A DNA stretch of 64,000 bases from JBJTUH01 sp044346175 (GTDB lineage: Bacteria; Cyanobacteriota; Vampirovibrionia; Vampirovibrionales; JAJTHC01). The stretch spans positions 62,001 through 126,000 of the forward strand of contig JBIIZQ010000005.1 of the NCBI GenBank assembly GCA_044346175.1, read 5' to 3'. Numbering within the stretch: position 1 is the first letter of the stretch; each line of letters starts with the position of its first letter. Below, piece after piece: positions 26,417-35,254 of the stretch. The notes under the pieces were generated by a model that saw only the letters and a list, made by a program, of their open reading frames with translations, searched no databases and had not been told where the DNA came from. Both the position numbers and the translations under genes were made by a program.

Positions 26417-29098
26417 ATGTCATCCACAGCTTTACCGCTAGCTTTTTATTTGCACACCCATTGGGATAGAGAATGGTATGAAACGCATACGTGTTACACC
26501 CTTCGGTTACTCACGGTATTAAACCAATGCGTGGATGCACTTGAGCAGGGTGAGGTGAACCATGTGGTTCTTGATGGACAAACAAGTTTACTCGAGGATA
26601 CTTTGTCCTATCATGACGCGCCTGAGGCATTAAGTGCCAAGCTTAAAACCCTTGTCAGCCAAGGGAAGTTGAGTATAGGACCTTGGTATGTGATGCCTGA
26701 TAGCTTTTTGTGTCACCCAGAAACCTTACGGCAAAACCTTAAGCTTGGTATGGCACAAGCCCAAGCGTGGGGACAATCTTTAGAAACTTGTGTTGGGTAT
26801 TTACCAGATACCTTCGGACATCCTGCGTGTATCCCTCAATTGTTGCAAGAAGTGGGCATAAAGTATGCCATTGTTTGGCGTGGCTTAAGGAATGATGCCC
26901 CTAATGTATGTTATTGGCGTACAGAGGAGCATGCAGCATCCCTTTTAACCTTGAAACTCACAGGGGGTTACTTTCAGCCATTTCTTCACGGGAAGCATTG
27001 GTGGGAGAATCCTGAAGAGGAAGCCTTGGCATTACCGTACTATCTGCAAGACCCTCTTGATGCAAGCTCTCAAAGTCTTTCCGAGGCACGCATTGCGGGA
27101 TACCCTTTTCCTAACTTACCGCAAGCGTTACAAACCTTTATTGAGGCACTTCAGGCATGCCACCCTGAATGTTTAACCATGGCGGGGATTCCTCCCTTAC
27201 TTCCTGTGGGAGGAGACCATCTGGGGATGCCTGTCATGTCTCACTTGAAAGCAATGCAGCGTGGCGGTGTACTCGCCTCACAGGCAACCTCATTGCATGA
27301 CTACCTGCATCAAGTGGCAGATTGTGTCTCTAGTGCAACGCAAGCGTCATTGCCGACTTACACGGGTAAATTGATGGCACAGCCAGTATGGCATGATGCG
27401 ACATCACCCTCGGCACCTGCCCTGTTAACGGGTGTATGGAGTAGTCGTTTATGGTTAAAGCAGTGGCACAAACGGCTTGAGTGGCGGCTTGTGATTCAAA
27501 TCCCCCAGCTGCTCCAAGCTTTTGCACACGCTGAGAAAGACTCGTGTGGAAAACCTACCACACAAGACTATTTTGCCCGAGAGATTCGTTATACGCTTTC
27601 GCAATTGGAAGGCATGTATACCAAAGCTTGGCGTTTTTTATTGGAGAATACCCCTCATGATACCCTGTGTGGCTGTTCGGTCGATGCTGTGCATCAGGAG
27701 CAGGCACAACGCTACCAACACTGTGAAACCCTTTTGGATACGGTGTATCGTCATGCCCGAACGTCTTTGGTTCAAACTTCAGACCCCACCCTTACCCTTG
27801 CCTGCTATGAACCCTATACCAATCCAATTACGTGGGCGGTTGAGACGCTTGGAAAATCCTCGTGCTTAAAAAAGTGGGGTGACTCATTTTATGAGGGAAC
27901 ACTGCTTTGGCATGAAGAAACAAATTTTTCTCCTGATACACCCACGCCTTCAGCCGATGCACGCCATGACCAAGCTTACATCCCCACCTCACGTGCAAGC
28001 TGGCACCAAGCGGGGTATCTAAAAACGCATTTGGAAACCACCACCTACCACGATACCAATCGGGTACCTCTTTCGCACCGTTGGGCGACTACGCAGGAAA
28101 CGCCCCATTGGCTAGCGGTATCTCCTCCCATGCCCTATGCCCCTTATCGACGGACGGAAGCCTTACCCCTTACAGGACAGACCCCCCTACCAGAAGGTAT
28201 GGCGCCTGTGTCGGTGCATTTGGATACCAAAGCTTCTGAGGGTGTTGGTGTTTGGACATTGGCACATGGCACATTAAAGTTAAAGGTCAATCCGTCGGAG
28301 GGAACCCTCTATGTGGAGACACCTACCCAAAGGTTTCAAGTTTTTCTTGTAGGTGTTTGTGATGCTGGAGATAGCTATAACCGTTCGGCACAAAACCCAC
28401 GTTTACCCATGATTGGGTTTGATATTGCAAGTGTATCGCCTTGGGTGCGTCATGCCCAGGCACCAGACATAGCCCAAGGACTCACGCTCACGCTGTCACC
28501 TAGTAGGACACAGCATCCTGTCACGCAGGAGCCGCTCCCTACGGTCTATCTGCATTGGTATCTTGAGGCGCATCGTCCTGTGATTCATGCGGAAGTTAGT
28601 TTTGTGAATACGGCAAAAGATTGGCGTTTACAGTGTGTTTGGAAACCCGAATCGGGGTTCCGTCCTGAGCCAGTATCTCCTGAGCATCAACCGAGTCTTA
28701 GCTTGGAAGCAGGTACACCCTGGGAAACCCCTTGGACGTTTCAACCCGAGCAGTATACCGTACCAGTATCTTTCTCAAATACAACCGTTTTACAGCCATG
28801 GCGGGAATGGCTCCCTTTAACTTTTCCTGTGCATACCCACTTTACCACTGCCTACGGCACTTGGTTTAGCGAGGGGCTTACAGAGTGGGAGTATTTTCCT
28901 GCGTGTGGCGTAGACGCAACACAGGCAACCCATGAAGCCTTTGGATGCACATTGCATCGAGGGTTTGGTTGGTTAAGTCATCCTGACACAGGGACACGGT
29001 ACGGCAATGCGGGCCCCTACATACCAACCCCCGAGGGGCAAGGTTTAAATCGACCCCTTCGGTATCGGTTTGCCTATGGAGCCATTCAAACGCCATAA
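26417..29098 (+). CDS. GH38 alpha-mannosidase (MngB-like)
   Basis: An 893-residue glycoside hydrolase family 38 enzyme. The zinc-site motif is YLHTHWDREWYET (His15, Asp17), the nucleophile Asp131 is in GYLPDTFGHPACIPQ, and NTPHDTLCGCSVDAVHQE carries the further zinc His. These match the MngB/mannosylglycerate-hydrolase branch more than the Golgi enzymes. The middle and C-terminal domains are beta-rich as in the family. No signal peptide, so probably cytoplasmic. The open frame extends back through the tRNA gene, which is not coding. I take the ATG at 26417; one at 26360 is possible. The gene follows the tRNA terminator closely, so its promoter is unclear. No sugar transport gene is adjacent. 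Confidence 0.92.
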   Translation: MSSTALPLAFYLHTHWDREWYETHTCYTLRLLTVLNQCVDALEQGEVNHVVLDGQTSLLEDTLSYHDAPEALSAKLKTLVSQGKLSIGPWYVMPDSFLCHPETLRQNLKLGMAQAQAWGQSLETCVGYLPDTFGHPACIPQLLQEVGIKYAIVWRGLRNDAPNVCYWRTEEHAASLLTLKLTGGYFQPFLHGKHWWENPEEEALALPYYLQDPLDASSQSLSEARIAGYPFPNLPQALQTFIEALQACHPECLTMAGIPPLLPVGGDHLGMPVMSHLKAMQRGGVLASQATSLHDYLHQVADCVSSATQASLPTYTGKLMAQPVWHDATSPSAPALLTGVWSSRLWLKQWHKRLEWRLVIQIPQLLQAFAHAEKDSCGKPTTQDYFAREIRYTLSQLEGMYTKAWRFLLENTPHDTLCGCSVDAVHQEQAQRYQHCETLLDTVYRHARTSLVQTSDPTLTLACYEPYTNPITWAVETLGKSSCLKKWGDSFYEGTLLWHEETNFSPDTPTPSADARHDQAYIPTSRASWHQAGYLKTHLETTTYHDTNRVPLSHRWATTQETPHWLAVSPPMPYAPYRRTEALPLTGQTPLPEGMAPVSVHLDTKASEGVGVWTLAHGTLKLKVNPSEGTLYVETPTQRFQVFLVGVCDAGDSYNRSAQNPRLPMIGFDIASVSPWVRHAQAPDIAQGLTLTLSPSRTQHPVTQEPLPTVYLHWYLEAHRPVIHAEVSFVNTAKDWRLQCVWKPESGFRPEPVSPEHQPSLSLEAGTPWETPWTFQPEQYTVPVSFSNTTVLQPWREWLPLTFPVHTHFTTAYGTWFSEGLTEWEYFPACGVDATQATHEAFGCTLHRGFGWLSHPDTGTRYGNAGPYIPTPEGQGLNRPLRYRFAYGAIQTP

Positions 29099-29135
29099 AG
29101 CGAGAGAATTTAAATGGGGTTGTTTATACAAAAAT

Positions 29136-29187
29136 AGTGCGTTATCCGCATAACGCACTTGACCTAAAGGATGCTCTTGTATACCAT
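29136..29187 (+). promoter_or_regulatory. Palindrome abutting a sigma-70-like promoter
   Basis: AGTGCGTTAT-CCGC-ATAACGCACT (10 perfect pairs, 29136-29159) touches TTGACC (29159-29164), which is 17 bases from TACCAT (29182-29187). An operator over the -35 region is plausible; it could also be a weak terminator of the mannosidase gene. Confidence 0.45.
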
Positions 29188-29258
29188 GATTATGGGTGAG
29201 TGTAAAGAATGTAAAAAGCACCCACTTTACAACTGAAATTCTTTAGAAAGGACATGCC

Positions 29259-29336
29259 ATGGAATTTATTATCCATAGCGATGTTATCATCATGATCATC
29301 AAGATGATAACTAAAATTGCATCCATTTACATGTAG
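29259..29336 (+). CDS. Tiny hydrophobic peptide ORF
   Basis: A 25-codon ORF, MEFIIHSDVIIMIIKMITKI then ASIYM, rich in Ile and Met and suited to span or lie on a membrane. AGAAAGGA lies 6 bases before the ATG. It sits between a promoter-like site with a palindrome (29136-29187) and an intrinsic terminator (29347-29387), so it looks like a complete small transcription unit. The RNA also contains GTTATCATC / GATGATAAC inside the ORF, so a structured small RNA is an alternative. Type I toxin-like peptides have this size and composition, but no antisense RNA was identified. Confidence 0.4.
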   Translation: MEFIIHSDVIIMIIKMITKIASIYM

Positions 29337-29346
29337 CGTAAAACTT

Positions 29347-29387
29347 AAAAAAGCCTTTTCTAGCTGAACCCTAGGAGGGGCTTTTTT
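29347..29387 (+). terminator. Terminator of the small unit at 29.2 kb
   Basis: AAAAAAGCC / GGCTTTTTT with further CTAG/CTAG pairing inside; a six-T run ends the right arm. Confidence 0.75.
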
Positions 29388-29545
29388 AGCACTCATGACT
29401 TCTATTCCAAATAAACAAAGAAATCACTGCACAAAAGACCGAGCTTGCGTTGAATTAGTTTACACAAGCTATTGATTCACCATACATATATAGTAGGTCA
29501 AAGTGTTGCATTTTGCAACATTTATTTTAAAATATCATCCATTTA

Positions 29546-29624
29546 GAGGAGAAAGCCCCCTTCGGGAAATGTCCATCAGATGGATACTCAAGAGTCTCAG
29601 GTACAAGTACCATAAGGCTTTTTC
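29546..29624 (+). ncRNA. Candidate structured RNA
   Basis: GAGAAAGCC (29549-29557) pairs with GGCTTTTTC (29616-29624), enclosing TCCATC/GATGGA and GGTAC/GTACC hairpins and a CTTCGG tetraloop. No coding gene follows on this strand, so it would be a free RNA. The rest of 29388-29882 holds a TGTTGCA/TGCAACA palindrome at 29504-29520 and a REP-like copy; no gene seen. Confidence 0.3.
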
Positions 29625-29770
29625 AGGCTTCTGCGGACGCTACGCACTGCATTGATTCGTAAAATGAACCCATCCAATTTTATGGCATGACCTTAAAAGA
29701 GCTTTTGTCACCTTCTATAGCTCTCGATGGATACCCATGTTTCATCTGTATGACAGTAACACATGGGTAT

Positions 29771-29798
29771 CGTCATGCCGACGAAAGTCGGAATCCAG
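29771..29798 (+). repeat. Dispersed REP-like element, copy 4
   Basis: CGTCATGCCGACGAAAGTCG then GAATCCAG; the cleanest copy in the window. Confidence 0.65.
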
Positions 29799-29882
29799 AA
29801 AGAGAGCTGACATTTAAACCTTACTCCCATTCTCCTTGCAGGGAGAGGCGTAGGAGGAGCGGGTACAAGCCAACACCTTATG

Positions 29883-32800
29883 TTAGGTTGCTAAAGGGTG
29901 CCATGCAAAGGTTTCCAGAGAAGGTTTAGGGGCTTTTGTACTAGAAGACCCCTCTTGTTTTTCAGTGTGATGCCAACGAATAGGCGTTGCCTGATTTTGA
30001 AGGCTCTTGGGAGAAAGTTTCCAAGGGGCTACCAAGGGCTTGAGTTGAAGGGTATCCAACACGCTTTGATTGGCTGTGATAACACTTTGCGAGGGTTTGT
30101 TGAATGCTTGTACCAGCATTGCCTGAAAAGCCTTGGCGGTTTCTTCGGGGTGTTGCTTCATGTGTTCAAGTTGCTCAATCGTTTCCTCGGGGGAGGGCGT
30201 GCCTCCGTGGCGATGGGTGGCAATGGATTGTGCCAAACCGCTTTGAGAGAGTGTACTTTCCTTCAAGCCTGTGATGAGCTGGTCAATACACCCTACAAGG
30301 GTTTCGATTTGAATCGGCTTTTCGGCAAGGCTATCCAGTGCATTTTGAAGCGTATGGGTACTTTCTTTGAGTTTGTCTTTTGACGTATGGGACGCAATGA
30401 CCCATCGGTCTTGATTTTGCCCTGATTTATGACTCTTCATGTAGGTGGCATAACCAAGCTGACTTTCGTCGTTACGGAAGGCTTCATAAAGAAGGGTCAA
30501 GTTTAGGTACATAGGGGCGAGATGCCGCAACAAGCGTGTTTGATTATCTTTTGCCGCAGGGAGTAACCACTGACGTTGCAAAATAACTTGGTCGTCCAAG
30601 TCATTATTTGCAAAGGAAGCAAGGGTGTCTTGTTTAATGTTAAGCGTTGCACGTTGGTTTGGATGCGACTTTACAGGGAGTTTTAAGACGGTAGCTTGTG
30701 CGATGTCGGTCAGTTGGGTCTTATCAACAGGGCCCGTTACGGTGAGGGTATGAGACTGCTGATGCTGATAGGGTTGTAAAAGTTTGGAGACCATGGCAGG
30801 TGTGAACTGTGCCACAGCTTTTTTGATGTGGGCTTGCGGTTCGGTTAAAGGATGGTGGGTGTCTGTGGTAGGGTGTAAACTCAGGCGTAAATACTCGTTG
30901 CCTTCTGCGGTACGTCCACTTTGCAACATGTCGAGAACATTGTAGGTATTCTGTTTGGTTTGTTGTAACAACTTGGGGTCACGGATAGGGCCTTGCAATA
31001 AAAGCTTTTGCATTAAGCGGGTCATTTCAGGGACTTTTTCAGGCAACCCTGATACGTGAATGTTGAGGTGGCTAGGTAGAACATTCACCCCGTAACTGAG
31101 ACCGTGTTCATCAACAAACTGCTGGAACCCTTCCGAGGACTCCCCCGCAACACCCAGTTGATACAGTCCTGTGAGTACGTGGGCATAAGGCTGAAAGTTT
31201 TTGTCACTTTGCCAAGGGGTGACATGGTTGTGTTTTAAAATCACGCTCATGCCCACTTTAGGGGCAAAGGGGTCCTGTTTTAAAAGCCATTCTCCGCCAT
31301 GGGGTGCGTCTATCGTGAGGGTGTTGTTAGGTAATTTACCACCAAAACGACTCGCAAGCGGTTTTTTTACCTCCGCATCTTGCACAGGAGCCTCCGTAGG
31401 ATGATTTACTTTTGAAGCTTTTTTTGCAGATGAGAGACTAAAAAAACGTGGTAACTCAAGGGCTGGTAAGCGATTGCCCTTTTTTTCAGGAAGGAGTGCG
31501 ATGGTATACCACGCATCAGGTTTAGGAACCCGTTGTTTTAACCACTTCTGTACACCCTCTGGCGTGACGGCACTGAGGGCTTTTCGATATTGTCCCTCGA
31601 TACTCTCTCCTTCTTTGGGAAGAAACACCCCACTATGATATTCCAGCCACCCATGGGCGATACCTTCCAACAGATTATGTTTGCCAGAAGGGGATTCCTT
31701 GAGTGTTGCGATATCGTCTTTAATGGCAATTTTTGCTGCTTCAATGCTTCGAGTGGAGGGTAACTTCCCCTGATGAACCTGACGGTAAAGTGTCTTTTTG
31801 ATGTTGTGTAACTGTTCAAAGAGTTGTCGAGGTTTGTGGGTTTCTGCCGTAATACCAATGGCTTCTGCAAAGTGCTTTTGTCCGAGTTCAATGTCAAGGT
31901 CATCCAAAGCTTGTGTTTTATATACCCAATGTTTCACCAAACTCTCGGGTTGCCACATACCGTTGAGCATGTGTGACGCAATATTCTGATAAATGTCTTT
32001 AGGGTCTAGCTCATGAGGTGGCAATTGACGAGCTTCTCTTGATTGCCATAAAATTCTGGCACCAGATACCGCTTGGGCGGTTTCTTTGCTTCTAGGGTTG
32101 TAAAAAACATCAGGCTTTTTGGGGTACGCAGGGTAGTTAAATAACACTTCGTCCGATTCCTTCTGTGATGTTCCTAAAGGTGTATCTGGCTTTGTCTGTG
32201 TGCTATTGCTGGATAAGGGCTTGATATGAAGGCTTGGGTGTAAATTTGAAACAGGTGCCTGACGTTTTTCCGACAAGGGTTGCCATTGTCCGTCATACAA
32301 GGTATGGATGATGGGTAAAAGCTCATGGTCAGGTGGTATATCACCTGAAATCACAAGCATACGGTTACTTGGATGGTAATGCGTTTTGTAAAACTGTGCG
32401 AGGGCTTCAGGGGTAAAGGTTTTGATGTCTTTTTGGCTCCCAAGAGGATGATGCTCATAGGGTGTATTGCGAAAAACCCCTCGACCCACAGCGTGTTGTG
32501 CTTTTTTTTCAACCGTATCTTGATGAAGACGAATCTCCTCACTAATCACCCCTCTCTCCCGTATGACATCCTTAGCCTCAAAGGGTGCTGAGGCGATAAG
32601 GCGTGACGCATGAGCCTTGAGGACATCATGGAGGTGTACTTTAGGAATATCATGCGTGTAGTAGCGAGTCCAGTCTTGGCTGGTCATGGCGTTGGTATCT
32701 AGCCCTTTACGTCTTAAGAAGTCAAAGGCTTTTGGTACTGTGGCATGGGGTAAAGTAGCAGCAACCTTTTGCTTCTTATTGGCATCGGCTTCACCATCGG

Positions 32801-33194
32801 CTACGAGATGCTCCAAGAAGTGTGCCATGCCCTGTTGTGTGTTGAGTTCATGGCGGGTTCCTACCCCAACACAGTCACTGACATTGACGACAGGTAGACG
32901 GGTGTCTCTTGCCAGTAAGACGTGGAGACCATTTTTCAACTCATAATGTGAGGCAGGGGTATCATGTTGAAATATCTGTATGCTTGGATGTTTTTTAATG
33001 TGAAGACTTTCAAGCGAGTCTGGGGCTTGCGTTCCACGCTTCAGTGGTGCTTCAGTGGTAGAGCTTGAAGGGGGGCGTACTTCTTTCTCAGTTTTATCAG
33101 TGGGTTCTTGGTGTTCTGTCCCAAAGCGTTTCAAGGATGTGGATGGATGACGCAACGTGAGAGAAGAGGGTGAAACGACTGAAGAAAGACGCAT
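29883..33194 (-). CDS. Double-domain M16 zinc metallopeptidase
   Basis: A 1103-residue protein of the insulinase/processing-peptidase family with two fused M16 halves. The N-terminal half has the inverted zinc motif HFLEH (125-129) in TQQGMAHFLEHLVADGE. The third ligand is a Glu near 219 in RGVISEEIRLHQD. Its HxxEH-to-Glu spacing of 90 is longer than the usual 76, because of a Lys/Ala insert after the motif. The C-terminal half lacks the motif and is structural. Residues 1-65 are Ser/Pro/Thr-rich with no signal peptide. A 40-residue charged insert separates the first two subdomains (VHPTEAPVQDAEVKKP region). Substrates are usually small peptides, pre-sequences or PQQ precursor; here unknown. 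The gene is monocistronic and convergent with nothing close. Confidence 0.9.
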   Translation of the reverse strand: MRLSSVVSPSSLTLRHPSTSLKRFGTEHQEPTDKTEKEVRPPSSSTTEAPLKRGTQAPDSLESLHIKKHPSIQIFQHDTPASHYELKNGLHVLLARDTRLPVVNVSDCVGVGTRHELNTQQGMAHFLEHLVADGEADANKKQKVAATLPHATVPKAFDFLRRKGLDTNAMTSQDWTRYYTHDIPKVHLHDVLKAHASRLIASAPFEAKDVIRERGVISEEIRLHQDTVEKKAQHAVGRGVFRNTPYEHHPLGSQKDIKTFTPEALAQFYKTHYHPSNRMLVISGDIPPDHELLPIIHTLYDGQWQPLSEKRQAPVSNLHPSLHIKPLSSNSTQTKPDTPLGTSQKESDEVLFNYPAYPKKPDVFYNPRSKETAQAVSGARILWQSREARQLPPHELDPKDIYQNIASHMLNGMWQPESLVKHWVYKTQALDDLDIELGQKHFAEAIGITAETHKPRQLFEQLHNIKKTLYRQVHQGKLPSTRSIEAAKIAIKDDIATLKESPSGKHNLLEGIAHGWLEYHSGVFLPKEGESIEGQYRKALSAVTPEGVQKWLKQRVPKPDAWYTIALLPEKKGNRLPALELPRFFSLSSAKKASKVNHPTEAPVQDAEVKKPLASRFGGKLPNNTLTIDAPHGGEWLLKQDPFAPKVGMSVILKHNHVTPWQSDKNFQPYAHVLTGLYQLGVAGESSEGFQQFVDEHGLSYGVNVLPSHLNIHVSGLPEKVPEMTRLMQKLLLQGPIRDPKLLQQTKQNTYNVLDMLQSGRTAEGNEYLRLSLHPTTDTHHPLTEPQAHIKKAVAQFTPAMVSKLLQPYQHQQSHTLTVTGPVDKTQLTDIAQATVLKLPVKSHPNQRATLNIKQDTLASFANNDLDDQVILQRQWLLPAAKDNQTRLLRHLAPMYLNLTLLYEAFRNDESQLGYATYMKSHKSGQNQDRWVIASHTSKDKLKESTHTLQNALDSLAEKPIQIETLVGCIDQLITGLKESTLSQSGLAQSIATHRHGGTPSPEETIEQLEHMKQHPEETAKAFQAMLVQAFNKPSQSVITANQSVLDTLQLKPLVAPWKLSPKSLQNQATPIRWHHTEKQEGSSSTKAPKPSLETFAWHPLAT

Positions 33195-33506
33195 AAACGA
33201 TGTACCACTGAAACCTTCTGTGTTTAAGACGTGACATGGACTTATTGAGGTTTGTTACGATTGAAGTAGGCTTTAGTATAGCAGAGTTTCTCACCTATTG
33301 GGCTGACTTTTTGTAAACCGCCCTTTGAACGCAACGAAATATTACGAACATCACTCATAGGATGATACGCCTAAGAAATGTTTCAAGATGTCTTCCTGCT
33401 TCAAGATGTCTTCTTGAGTGCGTCTGTTTTTGAAATCGCTTCACGCATCTCTTGTGTGGGCTTGTTTGACGTGTCTATAGGTGTCTATGAAAGGACTGAT
33501 TCTACG

Positions 33507-33842
33507 ATGATGATGGGCTTAGCTGCAACACACGCACGTATTTTAGGACTGCACAGTAAAAAAATTGAACTTGAGTTTACCTTGGAGCAAATTGCCCAAT
33601 CTCAGCAAAGTTTGGCAAATGAACAGCTTAATCTTATCAATATCTCCTCAACCTTTGAACCCGAAAGTGCTGAAGCACGACGTTTACAGCAAAAGCTTTT
33701 GTATGTTCAGGCTCAAGATAAATTCTACTCTTTGCAGTCTGCGCGTTCTCAAAACCAGCATAATATGGTGCAAACTGAGTTGGAAACCCTGAAAAAGATT
33801 CAAGAAAAAGCAGTTGAAAACGTCTTTAAACCCTTCTCATAA
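33507..33842 (+). CDS. MGLAA-type small helical protein, paralogue A
   Basis: A 111-residue protein starting with three ATGs (GAAAGGA 11 bases upstream). N-terminus MMMGLAATHARILGLHSKK, then a long helical hairpin: IAQSQQSLANEQL in the first helix, a turn FEPES, and a second helix ending ELETLKKIQEKAVE. It aligns along its whole length with the 109-residue protein at 49082: MGLAA(T/S)HAR, IAQS, EP(E/D)S, QA.DK, LQS.R, ET.KK and Q(E/D)KA.E all correspond. No signal peptide. Shape and size recall secreted helical-hairpin proteins (WXG100, needle or translocator subunits), but this is only resemblance. It is followed after 44 bp by a Gly-rich membrane protein and then a TPR protein. Codons upstream of 33507 back to 33378 are open but look non-coding, with a duplicated TTCAAGATGTCTTC. 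Confidence 0.82.
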   Translation: MMMGLAATHARILGLHSKKIELEFTLEQIAQSQQSLANEQLNLINISSTFEPESAEARRLQQKLLYVQAQDKFYSLQSARSQNQHNMVQTELETLKKIQEKAVENVFKPFS

Positions 33843-33886
33843 CCCTCTTTACCCATTCTTGAGGAGCCTATTAAGGTTGTTTAGTC

Positions 33887-35203
33887 ATGATGATGATGAC
33901 CTATAAAAATGATTCTAACCTTGTGATTCTCAACCGTTATGGCAAAATGAACGGGGATAACAAGGCAGAACTCTATGAAACCTATGACCGTATCCGTGAT
34001 TTAACCGTTTCGGGACCTACCATCGGTGCCAATGGCTTAGGTAAAATAGGTAGTTTTGCGATGAACCTTGCCCGTTCGGTGAGTGGTGCACCTTTCTTGC
34101 CCACTTTTGGCAGTGAGGCGGTTTTAATTCCTGGTACCAGTTATTACGGGCCTCAAAGTGGGGGCAATGGTGCCAATGTTCCTGCTGCTGAAGCCGCATT
34201 TGGTTTATCACCCTTTGGTCAATACCCTGGCTTTGATACCACAGGGGGACTTGCTGCGAATATCCCCTTGGAGGCTTTCCAAGCCAATAGTCTTTCTGCT
34301 CAAACGCCTTCTCTTGGGATGTTTGCTGGGGGTGCCTCTTTTCTTGGGAATATTGACCAAGTTGCAGGTATCCAAGCCCCTGCCCAAAAACCCAATTTTT
34401 TTGCACAAGTGGGTAAGGGCATTGCGGGGGTTGCTGGCGGCGTGGGGGTTATGGCACTTGCGATTTTACAGAGCCTTGCAAGTGGCGGGTATCGTCCAGC
34501 CATTGGGGGAGCGAATTCTTCGGGGGTTGGGGGCTTCAATACTTTGAGTAACCCGTTAGGTTTGGGCGGTATTGGTGGGGCTTACGGTAGTAATTTAATG
34601 GGTAGCTCAGGTGGGAGCCTATTGGGGTCTAACTTTGCGTCATCGGGTTTTAGCGGATTTGGTGGGTTTGCGTCTCAGTTGGCAGGTCAAGGCTTTGGCG
34701 GCACGGGAACTTCTCTTGCGATGCAGGGTGGTATTGGTGCTGACTTTGAAGACCTTACCGATATGGTTGGCTTTGAGTCGTCTGGCTTTCAGAGTGGTAG
34801 GGTCGCTGGCGGGGCAAGTCCTGTTACAGGCAATTTAGTGAATGGCTTGAGTTTAGCCAGTGGTGCTTTAGCAGGGTCGGGGTTTGGTCGAAACTTTGTC
34901 ATGCCCTTAGCAGGTATTGCGAGTGGTATTGGTGGCTTACTCACTACGCTAGGACCCTTCTTGGGCCCCTGGGGTAGTGTGGCACTTTCGACAGGCTCTA
35001 TTTTATCAGGCGCAGCGGGGGCTGTGAATCAGTCTTTCCAACATGTGCAGAGTCGCTTTCTTGTGAATGCTGACAGTATCTTGACGCAAAAGGTGCGTAA
35101 CCTCGAAATCACGGGGAAAATGTTAGATGCTCAAGAAGACATTATGAAAAAGCTACTTAAAGATGAAGCCGATGGTGATAAAAAACTTCTTGAGAACTTA
35201 TAA
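33887..35203 (+). CDS. Gly-rich membrane-associated protein
   Basis: A 438-residue protein starting with four ATGs. Residues 1-45 are a charged globular or helical head (LVILNRYGKMNGDNKAELYE). From about 46 to 380 it is dominated by Gly, Ala, Ser and Phe, with hydrophobic stretches that could insert in a membrane: VGKGIAGVAGGVGVMALAIL and MPLAGIASGIGGLLTTLGPF. The last 60 residues are a soluble helix with Lys/Glu (TGKMLDAQEDIMKKLLKDEA) that could form a coiled coil with a partner. No signal peptide, no family I know. It sits between the MGLAA protein and a TPR protein on the same strand with gaps of 44 and 51 bp, so all three are likely one transcription unit. Confidence 0.78.
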   Translation: MMMMTYKNDSNLVILNRYGKMNGDNKAELYETYDRIRDLTVSGPTIGANGLGKIGSFAMNLARSVSGAPFLPTFGSEAVLIPGTSYYGPQSGGNGANVPAAEAAFGLSPFGQYPGFDTTGGLAANIPLEAFQANSLSAQTPSLGMFAGGASFLGNIDQVAGIQAPAQKPNFFAQVGKGIAGVAGGVGVMALAILQSLASGGYRPAIGGANSSGVGGFNTLSNPLGLGGIGGAYGSNLMGSSGGSLLGSNFASSGFSGFGGFASQLAGQGFGGTGTSLAMQGGIGADFEDLTDMVGFESSGFQSGRVAGGASPVTGNLVNGLSLASGALAGSGFGRNFVMPLAGIASGIGGLLTTLGPFLGPWGSVALSTGSILSGAAGAVNQSFQHVQSRFLVNADSILTQKVRNLEITGKMLDAQEDIMKKLLKDEADGDKKLLENL

Positions 35204-35254
35204 AAACCTTCCTTTGATGGAGGATGGTATTAAGAGGATGGTCATGACGGTGAT

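Noticed and set aside
29190..29396. 68-codon minus-strand frame
   Set aside because: It overlaps the terminator and the better supported small plus-strand ORF; no ribosome site.
29546..29624. Glycine riboswitch, from a TCTCAGGTACAAGTACC-like segment
   Set aside because: The conserved GCCGAAGG core is missing and no glycine gene follows on that strand.
33378..33506. N-terminal extension of MGLAA paralogue A
   Set aside because: The paralogue at 49082 starts at MGLAA, and the extra codons are a DNA-level duplication.
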